Origin: Sphingobium xanthum
Lineage (GTDB): Bacteria > Pseudomonadota > Alphaproteobacteria > Sphingomonadales > Sphingomonadaceae
Assembly: GCF_019737615.1 (NCBI RefSeq)
Contig: NZ_JAHKKS010000009.1
Coordinates: 1-64,000, forward strand
Reading direction: 5' to 3'
DNA: 64,000 nt
Of this stretch, positions 17,639 to 25,856 are shown one piece after another (the first letter of the stretch is position 1; each line of letters begins with the position of its first letter). A program made the translations under genes and the position numbers. The notes below the pieces were generated by a model. That model saw nothing but the letters and a program-made list of their open reading frames with translations. It did not search any database and was not told the origin of the DNA.

Positions 17639-19144
17639 ATGAGCACGCAAACGCTGGAAAAGCCCCCGGTGCCTGCGCTGGACGAAGCCCGCGCCTTTGC
17701 CGCTCGTCGGCATCAGCTGTTCATTGGTGGCCGCTGGGTCGAACCGCAAAGCGGCGAGCGCTTCGCGACGCATGATCCGGCGACCGGCGCGCATGTCGCC
17801 GATGTCGCCAAGGCGATGGAAGCCGATGTCGATCTCGCCGTTCATGCCGCGCGCGCGGCGATGGAGGATACCGCCTGGGCCGAGATGAAGCCCAATGCGC
17901 GCGCCCTCCTGCTCAATCGCCTGGCCGATGCGCTGGAGCGGCATGCCGACGAGTTTGCCGCGCTGGAGACGATGGATCAGGGCAAGCCGGTGCGCGATGC
18001 GCGCTTCTTCGATCTGCCCTATGCGGTCGATCTGCTGCGCTACAATGCGGGCTGGGCGACCAAGCTCAACGGCGAGAGCATTTCGCTCTCCGGCCCGGGC
18101 ACCTGGCATGCCTTCACCGTGCGCGAGCCGATCGGCGTCGTCGCGCAGATCGTGCCGTGGAATGCACCGATCGCTATGGCCGTCGCCAAGATCGCGCCGG
18201 CGCTCGCCGCCGGCTGCGCGGTGATCCTCAAGCCCGCCGAAGAGACGCCGATGACGGCGCTGCGCCTCGCGCATCTCATCGAGGAAGTGGGCTTCCCGGC
18301 CGGCGCGTTCAATCTGCTGACCGGTTTCGGCGATTCGGCCGGTGCGGCGCTGACAGCGCATCCGGGCGTCGACAAGGTGACGTTCACCGGCTCGACCGAA
18401 GTCGGCCGGCTGATCATCAATGCGGCGGCGGGCAACTTCAAGCGCGTGACGCTGGAGCTCGGCGGCAAGACGCCCTGCATCATCCTGCCCGATGCCGATG
18501 TCGGCGCGGCGATCCAGGGCGCGGCACGCTCGATCTTCAGCAATGCCGGGCAGATCTGCAATGCCGGCTCGCGCCTGTTCGTCCATCGCAACATCTTCGA
18601 GCAGGTGGTGGAGGGCGTGTCGGCCATTGCCGAGGGCACGAAGGTCGGCGGCGGCTTCGACGCGGACACGCAAATGGGGCCGGTGATCAGCAGCACCCAG
18701 CGCGAGCGCATCCTCGGCTATGTGAAGGGCGGGCTGGAAGCCGGCGCGACCCTGCGGGCCGGTGGGCGCGAGATCGGCGGACCGGGTGCCTTCGTGGCGC
18801 CGACCGTGCTGACCGACACCGATGCGCAAATGGCAGTGCGGCGGGAGGAGATTTTCGGCCCGGTGCTGTGCGCCATGTCGTTCGGCGACGAGGATCTGGA
18901 GCAGATCGCCCGTGACGCCAATGCCAGCGACTATGGCCTCGGCGCGGTCATCTGGACCAACAATCTCTCCGCCGCGCATCGCCTCGCCCGCAAGCTCAAG
19001 GCCGGCACGGTGCGCGTGAACGGCGGCGGCCTGGACCCGGCGCTACCCTTTGGCGGCTTCAAGCAGTCTGGCTGGGGCCGCGAGAATGGCCGCGAAGGCA
19101 TCGACGCCTATACCGAGGTCAAGTCCATCGCGATGGCGATCTGA
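17639..19144 (+). CDS. Aldehyde dehydrogenase (NAD(P)-dependent, betaine-aldehyde type)
   Basis: A 501-residue ALDH superfamily enzyme oxidising an aldehyde to the acid. The catalytic Glu274 (TLELGGKTP) and Cys307 (NAGQICNAGSR) are in place, as is the NAD-binding FTGSTEVG near residue 249. ATG 17639 is preceded by AGGAGAAGTGAGGAGC; the in-frame extension from 17522 is not coding-like. It is divergent from the GMC oxidoreductase gene, and the two form a plausible alcohol-to-acid pair, which is inference from position. The VOC gene behind it is convergent and ends 7 bases away. Confidence 0.94.
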   Translation: MSTQTLEKPPVPALDEARAFAARRHQLFIGGRWVEPQSGERFATHDPATGAHVADVAKAMEADVDLAVHAARAAMEDTAWAEMKPNARALLLNRLADALERHADEFAALETMDQGKPVRDARFFDLPYAVDLLRYNAGWATKLNGESISLSGPGTWHAFTVREPIGVVAQIVPWNAPIAMAVAKIAPALAAGCAVILKPAEETPMTALRLAHLIEEVGFPAGAFNLLTGFGDSAGAALTAHPGVDKVTFTGSTEVGRLIINAAAGNFKRVTLELGGKTPCIILPDADVGAAIQGAARSIFSNAGQICNAGSRLFVHRNIFEQVVEGVSAIAEGTKVGGGFDADTQMGPVISSTQRERILGYVKGGLEAGATLRAGGREIGGPGAFVAPTVLTDTDAQMAVRREEIFGPVLCAMSFGDEDLEQIARDANASDYGLGAVIWTNNLSAAHRLARKLKAGTVRVNGGGLDPALPFGGFKQSGWGRENGREGIDAYTEVKSIAMAI

Positions 19145-19150
19145 TCTCTG

Positions 19151-19672
19151 TCAGGCGGTCGCGCGCGCCGCCGCCTTGCGGGCATTCCAGGCCTTTAGCG
19201 TGTCATGCGCTTCGGCTGCGGCCTGTTCGAGGAAGCCGGGCGGCTCGGTCCGCGTGGTGATCTCCAGACGCAGGCCATTGGGATCGAAGAAATAGACCGA
19301 GCGGACGAACTCGTGATCGACGAGGCCGATCGTCTCGATGCCATGCGCGTCGAGCCTGTCCTTCATGGCCTGCACATTCTCGATGGACTCGGTCTCGATC
19401 GCGAAATGCTGCACCCAGTCGGGCGTGTTGGGCGAGGGCTGCGGCATCTCGTCGCCGCCAAGATCGAAGAAGGCGATGTAGGAGCCGTCCTGCAACTCGA
19501 AGAAGAAATGCACATAGGGCGTTTCCTCGCCGGTGCTCGGCACGCGCTCGGACATCATGCAGTTGACCAGTGGCAGGCCTAAAATGTCCTCGTAGAAATG
19601 CCGCGTCTCTTCCGCGTCCCGGCAGGGATAAGCGAAATGATACATGCCCTTGAGGGGTTTCGCGTCAGCCAT
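19151..19672 (-). CDS. VOC family protein (dioxygenase/glyoxalase fold)
   Basis: A 173-residue vicinal-oxygen-chelate protein. Metal-ligand positions are suggested by YHFAYPCRDAEETRHFYEDIL at the N-terminus, WVQHFAIET in the middle and GLRLEITTR near the end, giving a His/His/Glu set typical of extradiol dioxygenases or glyoxalases. The C-terminal tail is alanine-rich. The reaction is unknown. The surrounding island of ring-cleavage and oxidation genes suggests an aromatic or lactone intermediate. It lies just downstream, on the same strand, of the LysR gene. Confidence 0.85.
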   Translation of the reverse strand: MADAKPLKGMYHFAYPCRDAEETRHFYEDILGLPLVNCMMSERVPSTGEETPYVHFFFELQDGSYIAFFDLGGDEMPQPSPNTPDWVQHFAIETESIENVQAMKDRLDAHGIETIGLVDHEFVRSVYFFDPNGLRLEITTRTEPPGFLEQAAAEAHDTLKAWNARKAAARATA

Positions 19673-19720
19673 TGGTTGCTCCTTTTGCGCGAAGCTAGCA
19701 GTATCGGGGCTTCTCGCCTG

Positions 19721-20653
19721 TCACCCTGTCGAGGGGACTCCGGCGAGCAGCTGCGCGGCATGATCGCGCTCGGACATCACTTGCACGAAACGTTGCAGCG
19801 CTGCCGAGCGATCCCGGTTCCGCCACACCAATAGCACGTCGAAGGTCAGATCGAGATCGGTGATCGGCAGGAGGCGGATATTCGGTGCCGAGGGCAGCGG
19901 GCGCGTTACCGTCACGAAGCCGACGCCCATGCCGACCGCGACGAGGCTGAGCAGGATCGAGTTGGTGGTGCATTCCTGCACGATGCGCGGCATGCTGCCG
20001 GTTTCGAGGCAAGCGGCCATGAGCCTGTCGTAGTAGCCGGGCGCGGTGCGCCGCTCGGGCCAGAGCGCCGGCTCGTCGGCCAGTTCCGCCATGGAGACGC
20101 TCTCACGCTCGGCGAGGCGATGATTGCGATGGACGGCGAGCATGATCTCGCCCGTTCCGATCACGGCCTGATCGAGCGCCTCCTCGTCGCGCTCATCGAC
20201 ATGCGCGTCATAGACGATGCCGGCATCCAGCGTGCCGTCCTTGATCGCGGCGATCTGCGCGATCGACCCCATCGAGCGCAGATCGAGCGCGACGCCCGGC
20301 TCGCTTTCCCGAAAGGTGAGCAGGCCGTATGAAATGAACTCGTGCGCCGCGATGATTTCGCTCAGGCCCACGCGGATCGTGCCGATATGGCCGCTGCCGA
20401 GCCGCTTGGCGCGGTTCACGGCGCGATCGACCTGCGCGAGGATTTCCTCGACATCGGCGAGGAACACGCGGCCGGCATCGGACAGACGGACGCCGCGCGG
20501 CAACCGCTCGAACAGCTCGACGCCGAGCTCGGCTTCCAGATCGCGGATCTGGCGCGTCAGCGCCGGCTGGGCGACGCGCAGGGCGATCGCCGCGCGCCCG
20601 AAATGCTCCTCGCGTCCGATAGCCCGAAAGTAACGAAGATGGCGCAGCTCCAT
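19721..20653 (-). CDS. LysR family transcriptional regulator
   Basis: A 310-residue LysR-type regulator. The HTH starts MELRHLRYFRAIGREEHFGRA and continues LRVAQPALTRQIRDLEAELG; a substrate-binding domain follows. Members such as CatR and BenM respond to aromatic intermediates, and the start of this protein (LRYF.A.....F.RAA..L..AQPALTRQI) is of that group. It is divergent from the hydrolase-LLM-decarboxylase genes starting at 20759, the classical LysR arrangement. A T-N11-A dyad sits between them. Confidence 0.93.
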   Translation of the reverse strand: MELRHLRYFRAIGREEHFGRAAIALRVAQPALTRQIRDLEAELGVELFERLPRGVRLSDAGRVFLADVEEILAQVDRAVNRAKRLGSGHIGTIRVGLSEIIAAHEFISYGLLTFRESEPGVALDLRSMGSIAQIAAIKDGTLDAGIVYDAHVDERDEEALDQAVIGTGEIMLAVHRNHRLAERESVSMAELADEPALWPERRTAPGYYDRLMAACLETGSMPRIVQECTTNSILLSLVAVGMGVGFVTVTRPLPSAPNIRLLPITDLDLTFDVLLVWRNRDRSAALQRFVQVMSERDHAAQLLAGVPSTG

Positions 20654-20662
20654 GCGAAATCC

Positions 20663-20677
20663 ATACCGATCCGGTAT
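20663..20677. promoter_or_regulatory. LysR-type T-N11-A operator
   Basis: ATACCG-ATC-CGGTAT is a perfect 6-base-arm dyad that satisfies T-N11-A (T at 20664, A at 20676). It lies between the divergent LysR and alpha/beta-fold genes, 10 bases from the LysR start codon. This is the expected recognition site, assigned by pattern and position. Confidence 0.6.
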
Positions 20678-20758
20678 CCAAGTCTCAAGATCAAAGAATT
20701 GGACGTATCAGTCCGCAAGTCACACTGTCCTGCCGATAAGCAGCGATGCACCCGGGAG

Positions 20759-21574
20759 ATGGCGTTGACGGACACGATTGGGATCGAAGGGCTGGATTTC
20801 GGCACGCTATCGACAATCGACGTTCGCGGCACGACAATCGAGCTGTTCCGGGCGGGGTCCGGCGCACCGCTATTGTTTCTCCACGGCCTCGACGGCATCG
20901 ATGGCGCCGCCGCGATCCTCGCCGAACTGGCCCGCAGTTACAGCGTCTATGCGCCCTCGCACCCTGGCTTCGGCGGATCCGACCAGCGCGAGGGGATCAC
21001 CCGCGTCGACGATCTCGGCTATTTTTATCTCGATCTGATGGACGCACTCGCGCTCGATGCTCCGGTCGTGGTCGGCGCCGGTTTCGGCGGCTGGCTCGCG
21101 AAGGAAATCCTGACCAAGGAGCCGCGCCGCGCCTCCAGCCTCGTGCTCGTGTCGCCGCTGGGCCTCGTCACGGCCGAGCGGCGCGAGCAATATGTGGCCG
21201 ATATCTTCGTGATGTCGCGCCAGGAGCTCGGCAAGCGGCTGCAACTTGGCGAGCCCGGCCCGTTGCAGAACATCATGTCCATGCCCGAGGGGCCGCTGCG
21301 CCGCGCGATGCGCAATGACGAGGCGGCGAGCCTCTATGGCTGGACGCCCTATATGTGCAATCCGCAGCTGGCCGACCGCTTGCACCGTATCTCATCCCCT
21401 ACGCTCGTTCTCTGGGGCGCCGAGGATGCGATCATCGGACCCGTCTATCGGGAGAAATACGCGCAGGCCCTGCCGCAAGCGCAGGTCGAGAGCCTCGTCG
21501 CCGCTGGCCATCGCGCCCATGGCGACCAGCCACAGGCGCTTGCCGAGCGGATCAGCGCCTTTGCCGGCTCCTGA
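20759..21574 (+). CDS. Alpha/beta-hydrolase-fold protein without the nucleophile serine
   Basis: A 271-residue alpha/beta-hydrolase fold: LLFLHGLDG is the oxyanion-hole strand, PSHPGFGGSD the next block, and AGHRAHGDQP carries the catalytic-type His. At the nucleophile elbow, where G-x-S-x-G is expected, the sequence is VVVGAGFGGW, with Gly108 in place of Ser. It may therefore not be a normal hydrolase. ATG 20759 has GGGAG directly before it; a TTG six bases later (20765) has better spacing and could be the true start. It heads a same-strand run with an LLM oxidoreductase and a CMD gene. Confidence 0.85.
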   Translation: MALTDTIGIEGLDFGTLSTIDVRGTTIELFRAGSGAPLLFLHGLDGIDGAAAILAELARSYSVYAPSHPGFGGSDQREGITRVDDLGYFYLDLMDALALDAPVVVGAGFGGWLAKEILTKEPRRASSLVLVSPLGLVTAERREQYVADIFVMSRQELGKRLQLGEPGPLQNIMSMPEGPLRRAMRNDEAASLYGWTPYMCNPQLADRLHRISSPTLVLWGAEDAIIGPVYREKYAQALPQAQVESLVAAGHRAHGDQPQALAERISAFAGS

Positions 21575-21598
21575 GCCGACCCGTCCCGGAGATCACGA

Positions 21599-22789
21599 AT
21601 GAAAATCTGGCAATTCAGCGAACAGGCTTATCATCCGGCCTTCCAGGCGCCGGGCGCGATGCGCGTCACCCTGCCGCAGCATCTGTGCGACCCTCGCGAG
21701 GCGGGCCGACTGCTCAACCGCTATCTCGACGAATATATGCTGGCGGACGAGCTGGGCATCAACATCATGGTCAACGAGCATCATGCTGCCGCGACCTGCA
21801 TGTCGACCAGCTGCATGACAACGCTCGCCATTCTCGCGCGCCAAACGCAGAATGTGCGCCTGCTGGCGCTCGGCATCCCGCTTGCCAACCGCTCCAATCC
21901 GCTGCGCGTGGCGGAAGAGATTGCGATGGTCGACTGCCTCTCGGGCGGGCGCCTCGAACTGGGGCTGGTCAAGGGTGCGCCCTATGAGCTGTTCATGTCC
22001 AACCGGCAGCCGACCGGCTTCATGGACCGCTTCTGGGAAGCGCACGACCTGATCCTCGCGGCGCTCGGCAATGAAGGCGAGAATTTCTCGTGGCAGGGCA
22101 AGCACTTCCACTATCGCACGGTGAGCATGTGGCCGCGCCCGATCCAGGCGCCGCACCCGCCGATCTGGATGACCGCTTCCAGCGCGACCACGGCGCGCGA
22201 CTATGGCAAGCTCGGCTATACCTGTGCGACCTTCCTCTCGGGCTCGGTCGCGCGGCAGGTGTTCATCGGTTATCGGGAAGCCTTTGCGGCCCAGTTCGGC
22301 CACCAGCCGAGCCTGGATCGGCTGGCCTATCTGTGCGTCGTCGCCTGCGCGAACGATCGCACCGAGGCTTTCAAACGTGCCGAGGCGATGCGCAGCTACT
22401 TCACCACGGCCGCGCGCTGCGATCCGCAGTTCCGCAATCCCTGGGGTTTCAATTCGGTCGACGCCAATGTGCGTACCCTGCTCGCCGGCCCGGCCGCGAG
22501 CCGCCCGCGCATGCGCAACGGCAAGCCGCTGCCGGTCGATGGCACGATCGAGGAATATATGAATGCCGGCCTGATGTTCGTCGGCACGCCGGACGACGTC
22601 TATGAGCAGCTCGCCGCCTTCCATGAGGAAACCGGCGGCTTCGGCAATCTGCTGATGATGGGGCAGGCCGGCGAGCTTAGCCATGAGGATACGGTCGACA
22701 ACCTGACTCTGATCGCGAAGGAAGTCGCGCCGCGCCTTGCGGAACTGCCCGACAACCCGCTCGAAGTGCGTTACGAAGCGGTCGGCTAA
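21599..22789 (+). CDS. LLM class flavin-dependent oxidoreductase
   Basis: A 396-residue luciferase-like monooxygenase. It shows EYMLADELGINIMVNEHHA, GGRLELGLVKGAPYELF, and WPRPIQAPHPPIWMTASS, the arrangement of FMN-dependent family members. An accessory flavin reductase would be needed, and none is adjacent. It starts 24 bases after the alpha/beta-fold gene and ends 13 bases before the muconolactone-decarboxylase gene, so the three are probably one operon under the LysR protein. Together with the protein of 14427-15731 it makes two LLM enzymes in the island. Confidence 0.9.
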   Translation: MKIWQFSEQAYHPAFQAPGAMRVTLPQHLCDPREAGRLLNRYLDEYMLADELGINIMVNEHHAAATCMSTSCMTTLAILARQTQNVRLLALGIPLANRSNPLRVAEEIAMVDCLSGGRLELGLVKGAPYELFMSNRQPTGFMDRFWEAHDLILAALGNEGENFSWQGKHFHYRTVSMWPRPIQAPHPPIWMTASSATTARDYGKLGYTCATFLSGSVARQVFIGYREAFAAQFGHQPSLDRLAYLCVVACANDRTEAFKRAEAMRSYFTTAARCDPQFRNPWGFNSVDANVRTLLAGPAASRPRMRNGKPLPVDGTIEEYMNAGLMFVGTPDDVYEQLAAFHEETGGFGNLLMMGQAGELSHEDTVDNLTLIAKEVAPRLAELPDNPLEVRYEAVG

Positions 22790-22802
22790 GCGAGGGACGG
22801 CA

Positions 22803-23183
22803 ATGGAAAAGGACGACCTGTACGAGCGCGGTCGCGCGATGCGCTTCGACATGTTCGGCGAGCCGGGCGTGCGTGGCATTGACGATGCGGACGATTTTCA
22901 GGATCCGCTGCAGGATCTGGTGACGCGCCACTGCTTCGGCGACATCTGGAGCCGCGAGGGGCTCGATCGCAAGACCCGCTCGATGCTGACGATCGCGATG
23001 TTGATCGGCCAGTCCCGCCCGGATCAGCTCAAGAACCATGTGCGCGGCGCGGTAGCGAACGGCGTCACCAAGGAGGAAGTGCGCGAGATTCTGGCGCATG
23101 CCTCGCTCTATTACGGGCTGCCTTCCGTGTCCGACGCATGGCGGCATTGCCGGGAGGCGCTCAAGGAAGTTGATGCGTTTTAG
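22803..23183 (+). CDS. Carboxymuconolactone decarboxylase family protein
   Basis: A 126-residue CMD-fold protein with the typical run RKTRSMLTIAMLIGQ, then KNHVRGAVANGVTKEEVREI and LYYGLPSVSDAW. This resembles 4-carboxymuconolactone decarboxylase (PcaC) in length and pattern, but many relatives have other or unknown roles, so the substrate is not assigned. The start at 22803 follows GAGGGAC; the earlier frame overlaps the LLM gene and is rejected. It is the third gene of the LysR-linked run. Confidence 0.88.
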   Translation: MEKDDLYERGRAMRFDMFGEPGVRGIDDADDFQDPLQDLVTRHCFGDIWSREGLDRKTRSMLTIAMLIGQSRPDQLKNHVRGAVANGVTKEEVREILAHASLYYGLPSVSDAWRHCREALKEVDAF

Positions 23184-23189
23184 AGGCCG

Positions 23190-23750
23190 TCAGGTTTCGG
23201 CAAACGACTGATCATGCCCTGCGGTGCGGATGAAATTGGCGAGCAGGGCGTAATAGCCGGCGATGGCGATCACTTCGGTCGTGCCGGTGCGTCCGATCTG
23301 ATCGATGGCGCGGGCCAGCGTCGCGGGCGCAGCGACATGATCAGCGGCGATTTCCCGGCATAGCGCGATGACCGTTCCTTGCGCACCAGAGATAGATGCA
23401 GCATCAGCGCCCGGCCGGGTCGCGGCGATCACCGCCGGCGAGACGCCCGCCGCGACGGCGATCGGCGCATGGAAATTCCATTCATAGCCGCACGGCATGG
23501 CGCCTGCCGTCGCGAGGATCGCGATCTCGCGCAGCGCATCGGACAAGGTCGAGCGGAAGCGGATCGTGGCGCCGACTTCCTGGATGACTTCCGCGAGGTC
23601 CGGCGCATCGAGCATGGCCAGGAACGGGCTCGGCACCGCGCCGCGCGGGCCGAAGGCGATCAGGTCTACGACGCGCCGTTGCGCCTCGCTGGCGCCGGCA
23701 AGATCGGCGCCGAGACCGATGGGCGGGATCGTGGAGCTTTCTTCCGGCAT
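23190..23750 (-). CDS. Carboxymuconolactone decarboxylase-like protein
   Basis: A 186-residue alpha-helical protein of the CMD/AhpD superfamily. The family core is STLSDALREIAILATAGAMP followed by EWNFHAPIAVAAGVS; the C-terminal part (RTGTTEVIAIAGYYALLANF) is also typical. The CxxC pair of peroxidase-type AhpD is absent. It is convergent with the neighbouring CMD gene and divergent from the extradiol dioxygenase gene, with a dyad between. The function is unknown, though a ring-cleavage or lactone step is plausible in this island. Confidence 0.8.
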   Translation of the reverse strand: MPEESSTIPPIGLGADLAGASEAQRRVVDLIAFGPRGAVPSPFLAMLDAPDLAEVIQEVGATIRFRSTLSDALREIAILATAGAMPCGYEWNFHAPIAVAAGVSPAVIAATRPGADAASISGAQGTVIALCREIAADHVAAPATLARAIDQIGRTGTTEVIAIAGYYALLANFIRTAGHDQSFAET

Positions 23751-23806
23751 CGGCCATCCTCCTGAAATGACGCAGCGTCCGCGCCTTTTTGTGCGCCCAT
23801 CCCTAG

Positions 23807-23823
23807 TATCAGTCAGGCTGATA
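23807..23823. promoter_or_regulatory. Inverted repeat in a divergent promoter region
   Basis: TATCAG-TCAGG-CTGATA is a perfect 6-base-arm dyad in the 95-base spacer between the CMD-like gene (minus) and the extradiol dioxygenase gene (plus). It is a candidate operator for either gene. The regulator is unknown. Confidence 0.4.
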
Positions 23824-23845
23824 TGCTAGCCCGAACGAAAGAGTA

Positions 23846-24820
23846 ATGACCGGACGGTCGGGAGAGGGCAGCGTGCTTCAGTCACTCGGCTATGTCGGGA
23901 TCGAGACCGCCCGGATCGACGACTGGGCGCAGTTCGCGCGCGATTTGCTCGGCATGCAGGTGGCGGGGCGCGGCTCGTCCGGTTTCGACCTGCGGGTCGA
24001 TGAGCGCGCGGCGCGGCTGTTCGTCGATGCTGCCACGCACGACACCGTCAGCGTCATGGGCTGGGAAGTGGCGGATGCCGATGCGCTGCCTGCTCTGGCG
24101 GCGCGGCTCTCCGATGCCGGGCATGATGTCCTGCCCGGCTCGGCGGATCTCGCGGCCCGGCGTGGCGTCAGCGATCTGATCATCGCGCATGATCCGGCAG
24201 GCCATCGACTGGAATTCTTCCACGGCGCTGCGCAGGCGGATGCGCCGTTCGCGCCGGGCCGGCCGATCAGCGGTTTCCGGACGGGCGGTCTCGGCCTCGG
24301 CCATATGGTGCTGACCGCCCGGTCGGTCGAGCCGCTGCTCCCGTTCTACCGCGATCTGCTGGGCTTTCGTCTCAGCGACTATGCACTGCGCCCGTTCAGG
24401 GCCTATTTCTTCCATCTGAACGCGCGGCATCACAGTTTCGCCGTGGTCGAGACGGGTATCGACGGCTTCCATCATCTGATGGTGGAGCTGAACAGCCTGG
24501 ACGATGTCGGGCAGGCCTATGATCTTGCGCAGCAGGAAGAGGATCGCATCGCCGTGACGCTCGGCCGTCATACCAACGATTACATGACCTCCTTCTATGC
24601 GCGGTCGCCGTCCGGCCTGATGGTCGAATATGGCTGGGGCGGGCGCTCGATCGATCCGGCGAATTGGGCGCCGTTCGAATGCGACTATGGCCCGAGCCTC
24701 TGGGGGCACGAGCGCAGCTGGCTGGAGGAAGAAAAACGGGCCGAGGCGCGCACGCTCCGGCTGTCGGCGGCAGCAGCGGGATATCGCGCGCCGGATTTCG
24801 TCCGTGGGTCACAAGACTAA
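23846..24820 (+). CDS. Type I extradiol (BphC-like) ring-cleavage dioxygenase
   Basis: A 324-residue two-domain VOC dioxygenase. In the C-terminal domain the iron ligands of the 2,3-dihydroxybiphenyl dioxygenase family are visible: His153 (GLGHMVLT), His210 (FHHLMVEL) and Glu261 (GLMVEYGWGG). It should open a catechol-type ring next to the hydroxyls using Fe(II) and O2; the exact catechol is unknown. ATG 23846 has a weak ribosome site. A GTG at 23873, preceded by GGAGAGGG and giving MLQSLGYVGIE, is a strong alternative start. A hydrolase gene for the cleavage product follows 22 bases later. Confidence 0.9.
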   Translation: MTGRSGEGSVLQSLGYVGIETARIDDWAQFARDLLGMQVAGRGSSGFDLRVDERAARLFVDAATHDTVSVMGWEVADADALPALAARLSDAGHDVLPGSADLAARRGVSDLIIAHDPAGHRLEFFHGAAQADAPFAPGRPISGFRTGGLGLGHMVLTARSVEPLLPFYRDLLGFRLSDYALRPFRAYFFHLNARHHSFAVVETGIDGFHHLMVELNSLDDVGQAYDLAQQEEDRIAVTLGRHTNDYMTSFYARSPSGLMVEYGWGGRSIDPANWAPFECDYGPSLWGHERSWLEEEKRAEARTLRLSAAAAGYRAPDFVRGSQD

Positions 24821-24842
24821 AAACGGGGCTGGAGGGCTTGAT

Positions 24843-25679
24843 ATGAAGTTGGTGAGTTTCACGCGGGATGGCCGCGCGGGCTGGGGAATCGTCGAGGGGG
24901 AGGCGGTGCGCGACATGAGCGCGGCGCTGCGCGGCGTGTCGAGCCTCAAATCGCTGCTGGAGCAGGACGGAATCAAGGCGGCGGGGGCCGCGGCCTCCTC
25001 CGCGCCTCTGGTGCCGATGGGCGAGATCGTGCTGCTGCCCGTCATCCCCGATCCGGCCAAGATCTTCTGCATCGGCCTCAATTATCAGGAGCATCGCGAG
25101 GAGACGAACAATCCGGTGGTCGAGAACCCGACGATCTTCGTGCGCTTCGCCAATTCGCTGAACGCGCATGGCGCGTCCATCGTGCATCCACCCGAAACGA
25201 CGAAGCTCGATTATGAGGCGGAACTGGCAGTGGTGATCGGCAAGGGCGGCCGGCGGATCGCTCGTGCGGCGGCCTACGATCATGTCGCGGGCTATGCCTG
25301 CGCCAATGATGTGAGCGTGCGCGACTGGCAGCGCCACACCACGCAGATGACGCCGGGCAAGAACTGGCCGACCACCGGCCCGTTCGGTCCCTGGCTGGTG
25401 ACGCCGGACGAGCTTGGCGATCTGGCGCCGCTGCGGATCGCGAGCCGGTTGAACGGTGAGACCGTGCAGGATGCAACGCTCGGCGACATGATCTTCGATA
25501 TCCCCCGGCTGATCGAATATATCTCGACCTTCACGGAGCTGGTGCCGGGTGACGTGATCTTCACCGGCACGCCTGGCGGCGTCGGCGCGCGGCGCGAGCC
25601 GCCGCTCTTCATGCAGCCCGGCGACCGGATCGAGATCGAGATCGAGAAGGTGGGTCTGCTGGTGAATGAGGTTGTGTGA
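24843..25679 (+). CDS. Fumarylacetoacetate hydrolase family protein
   Basis: A 278-residue FAH-domain protein. The metal-binding pattern E-x-E is in KLDYEAELAVVIGK, and IFCIGLNYQEH, YACANDVSVRDWQ and GDVIFTGTPGGVG are family hallmarks. FAH enzymes hydrolyse, decarboxylate or hydrate ring-opened products such as acylpyruvates and 2-hydroxymuconate derivatives. Its position directly after an extradiol dioxygenase supports work on that cleavage product. The start at 24843 follows GGAGGGC. A pair of hairpin repeats follows the gene. Confidence 0.92.
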   Translation: MKLVSFTRDGRAGWGIVEGEAVRDMSAALRGVSSLKSLLEQDGIKAAGAAASSAPLVPMGEIVLLPVIPDPAKIFCIGLNYQEHREETNNPVVENPTIFVRFANSLNAHGASIVHPPETTKLDYEAELAVVIGKGGRRIARAAAYDHVAGYACANDVSVRDWQRHTTQMTPGKNWPTTGPFGPWLVTPDELGDLAPLRIASRLNGETVQDATLGDMIFDIPRLIEYISTFTELVPGDVIFTGTPGGVGARREPPLFMQPGDRIEIEIEKVGLLVNEVV

Positions 25680-25690
25680 ACGAATTTTCC

Positions 25691-25840
25691 CCTCTCCCCT
25701 TGGGGAGAGGATGCGGAACCTTGTCGCGCAGCGGCTAGGTGGAGTTGGAGAGGGGGCTGGCGCGCCGTTCCCCCTCTCCAAGCTACGCTAGCGCGCCGTC
25801 CGGCGAGCAAGCTACGCTATCCTCTCCCCGAGGGGAGAGG
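25691..25840. repeat. CCTCTCCCC/GGGGAGAGG hairpin repeats, locus 2
   Basis: Perfect 9-base arms occur at 25691-25710 (loop TT) and 25821-25840 (loop GA), with a related half between them near 25750-25780. The stretch GCAAGCTACGCTA is partly duplicated in the intervening bases. It is the same family as the hairpins at 14124-14227. The element separates the convergent FAH and IclR genes. Confidence 0.75.
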
Positions 25841-25856
25841 GCATGAAGATGAGCAT

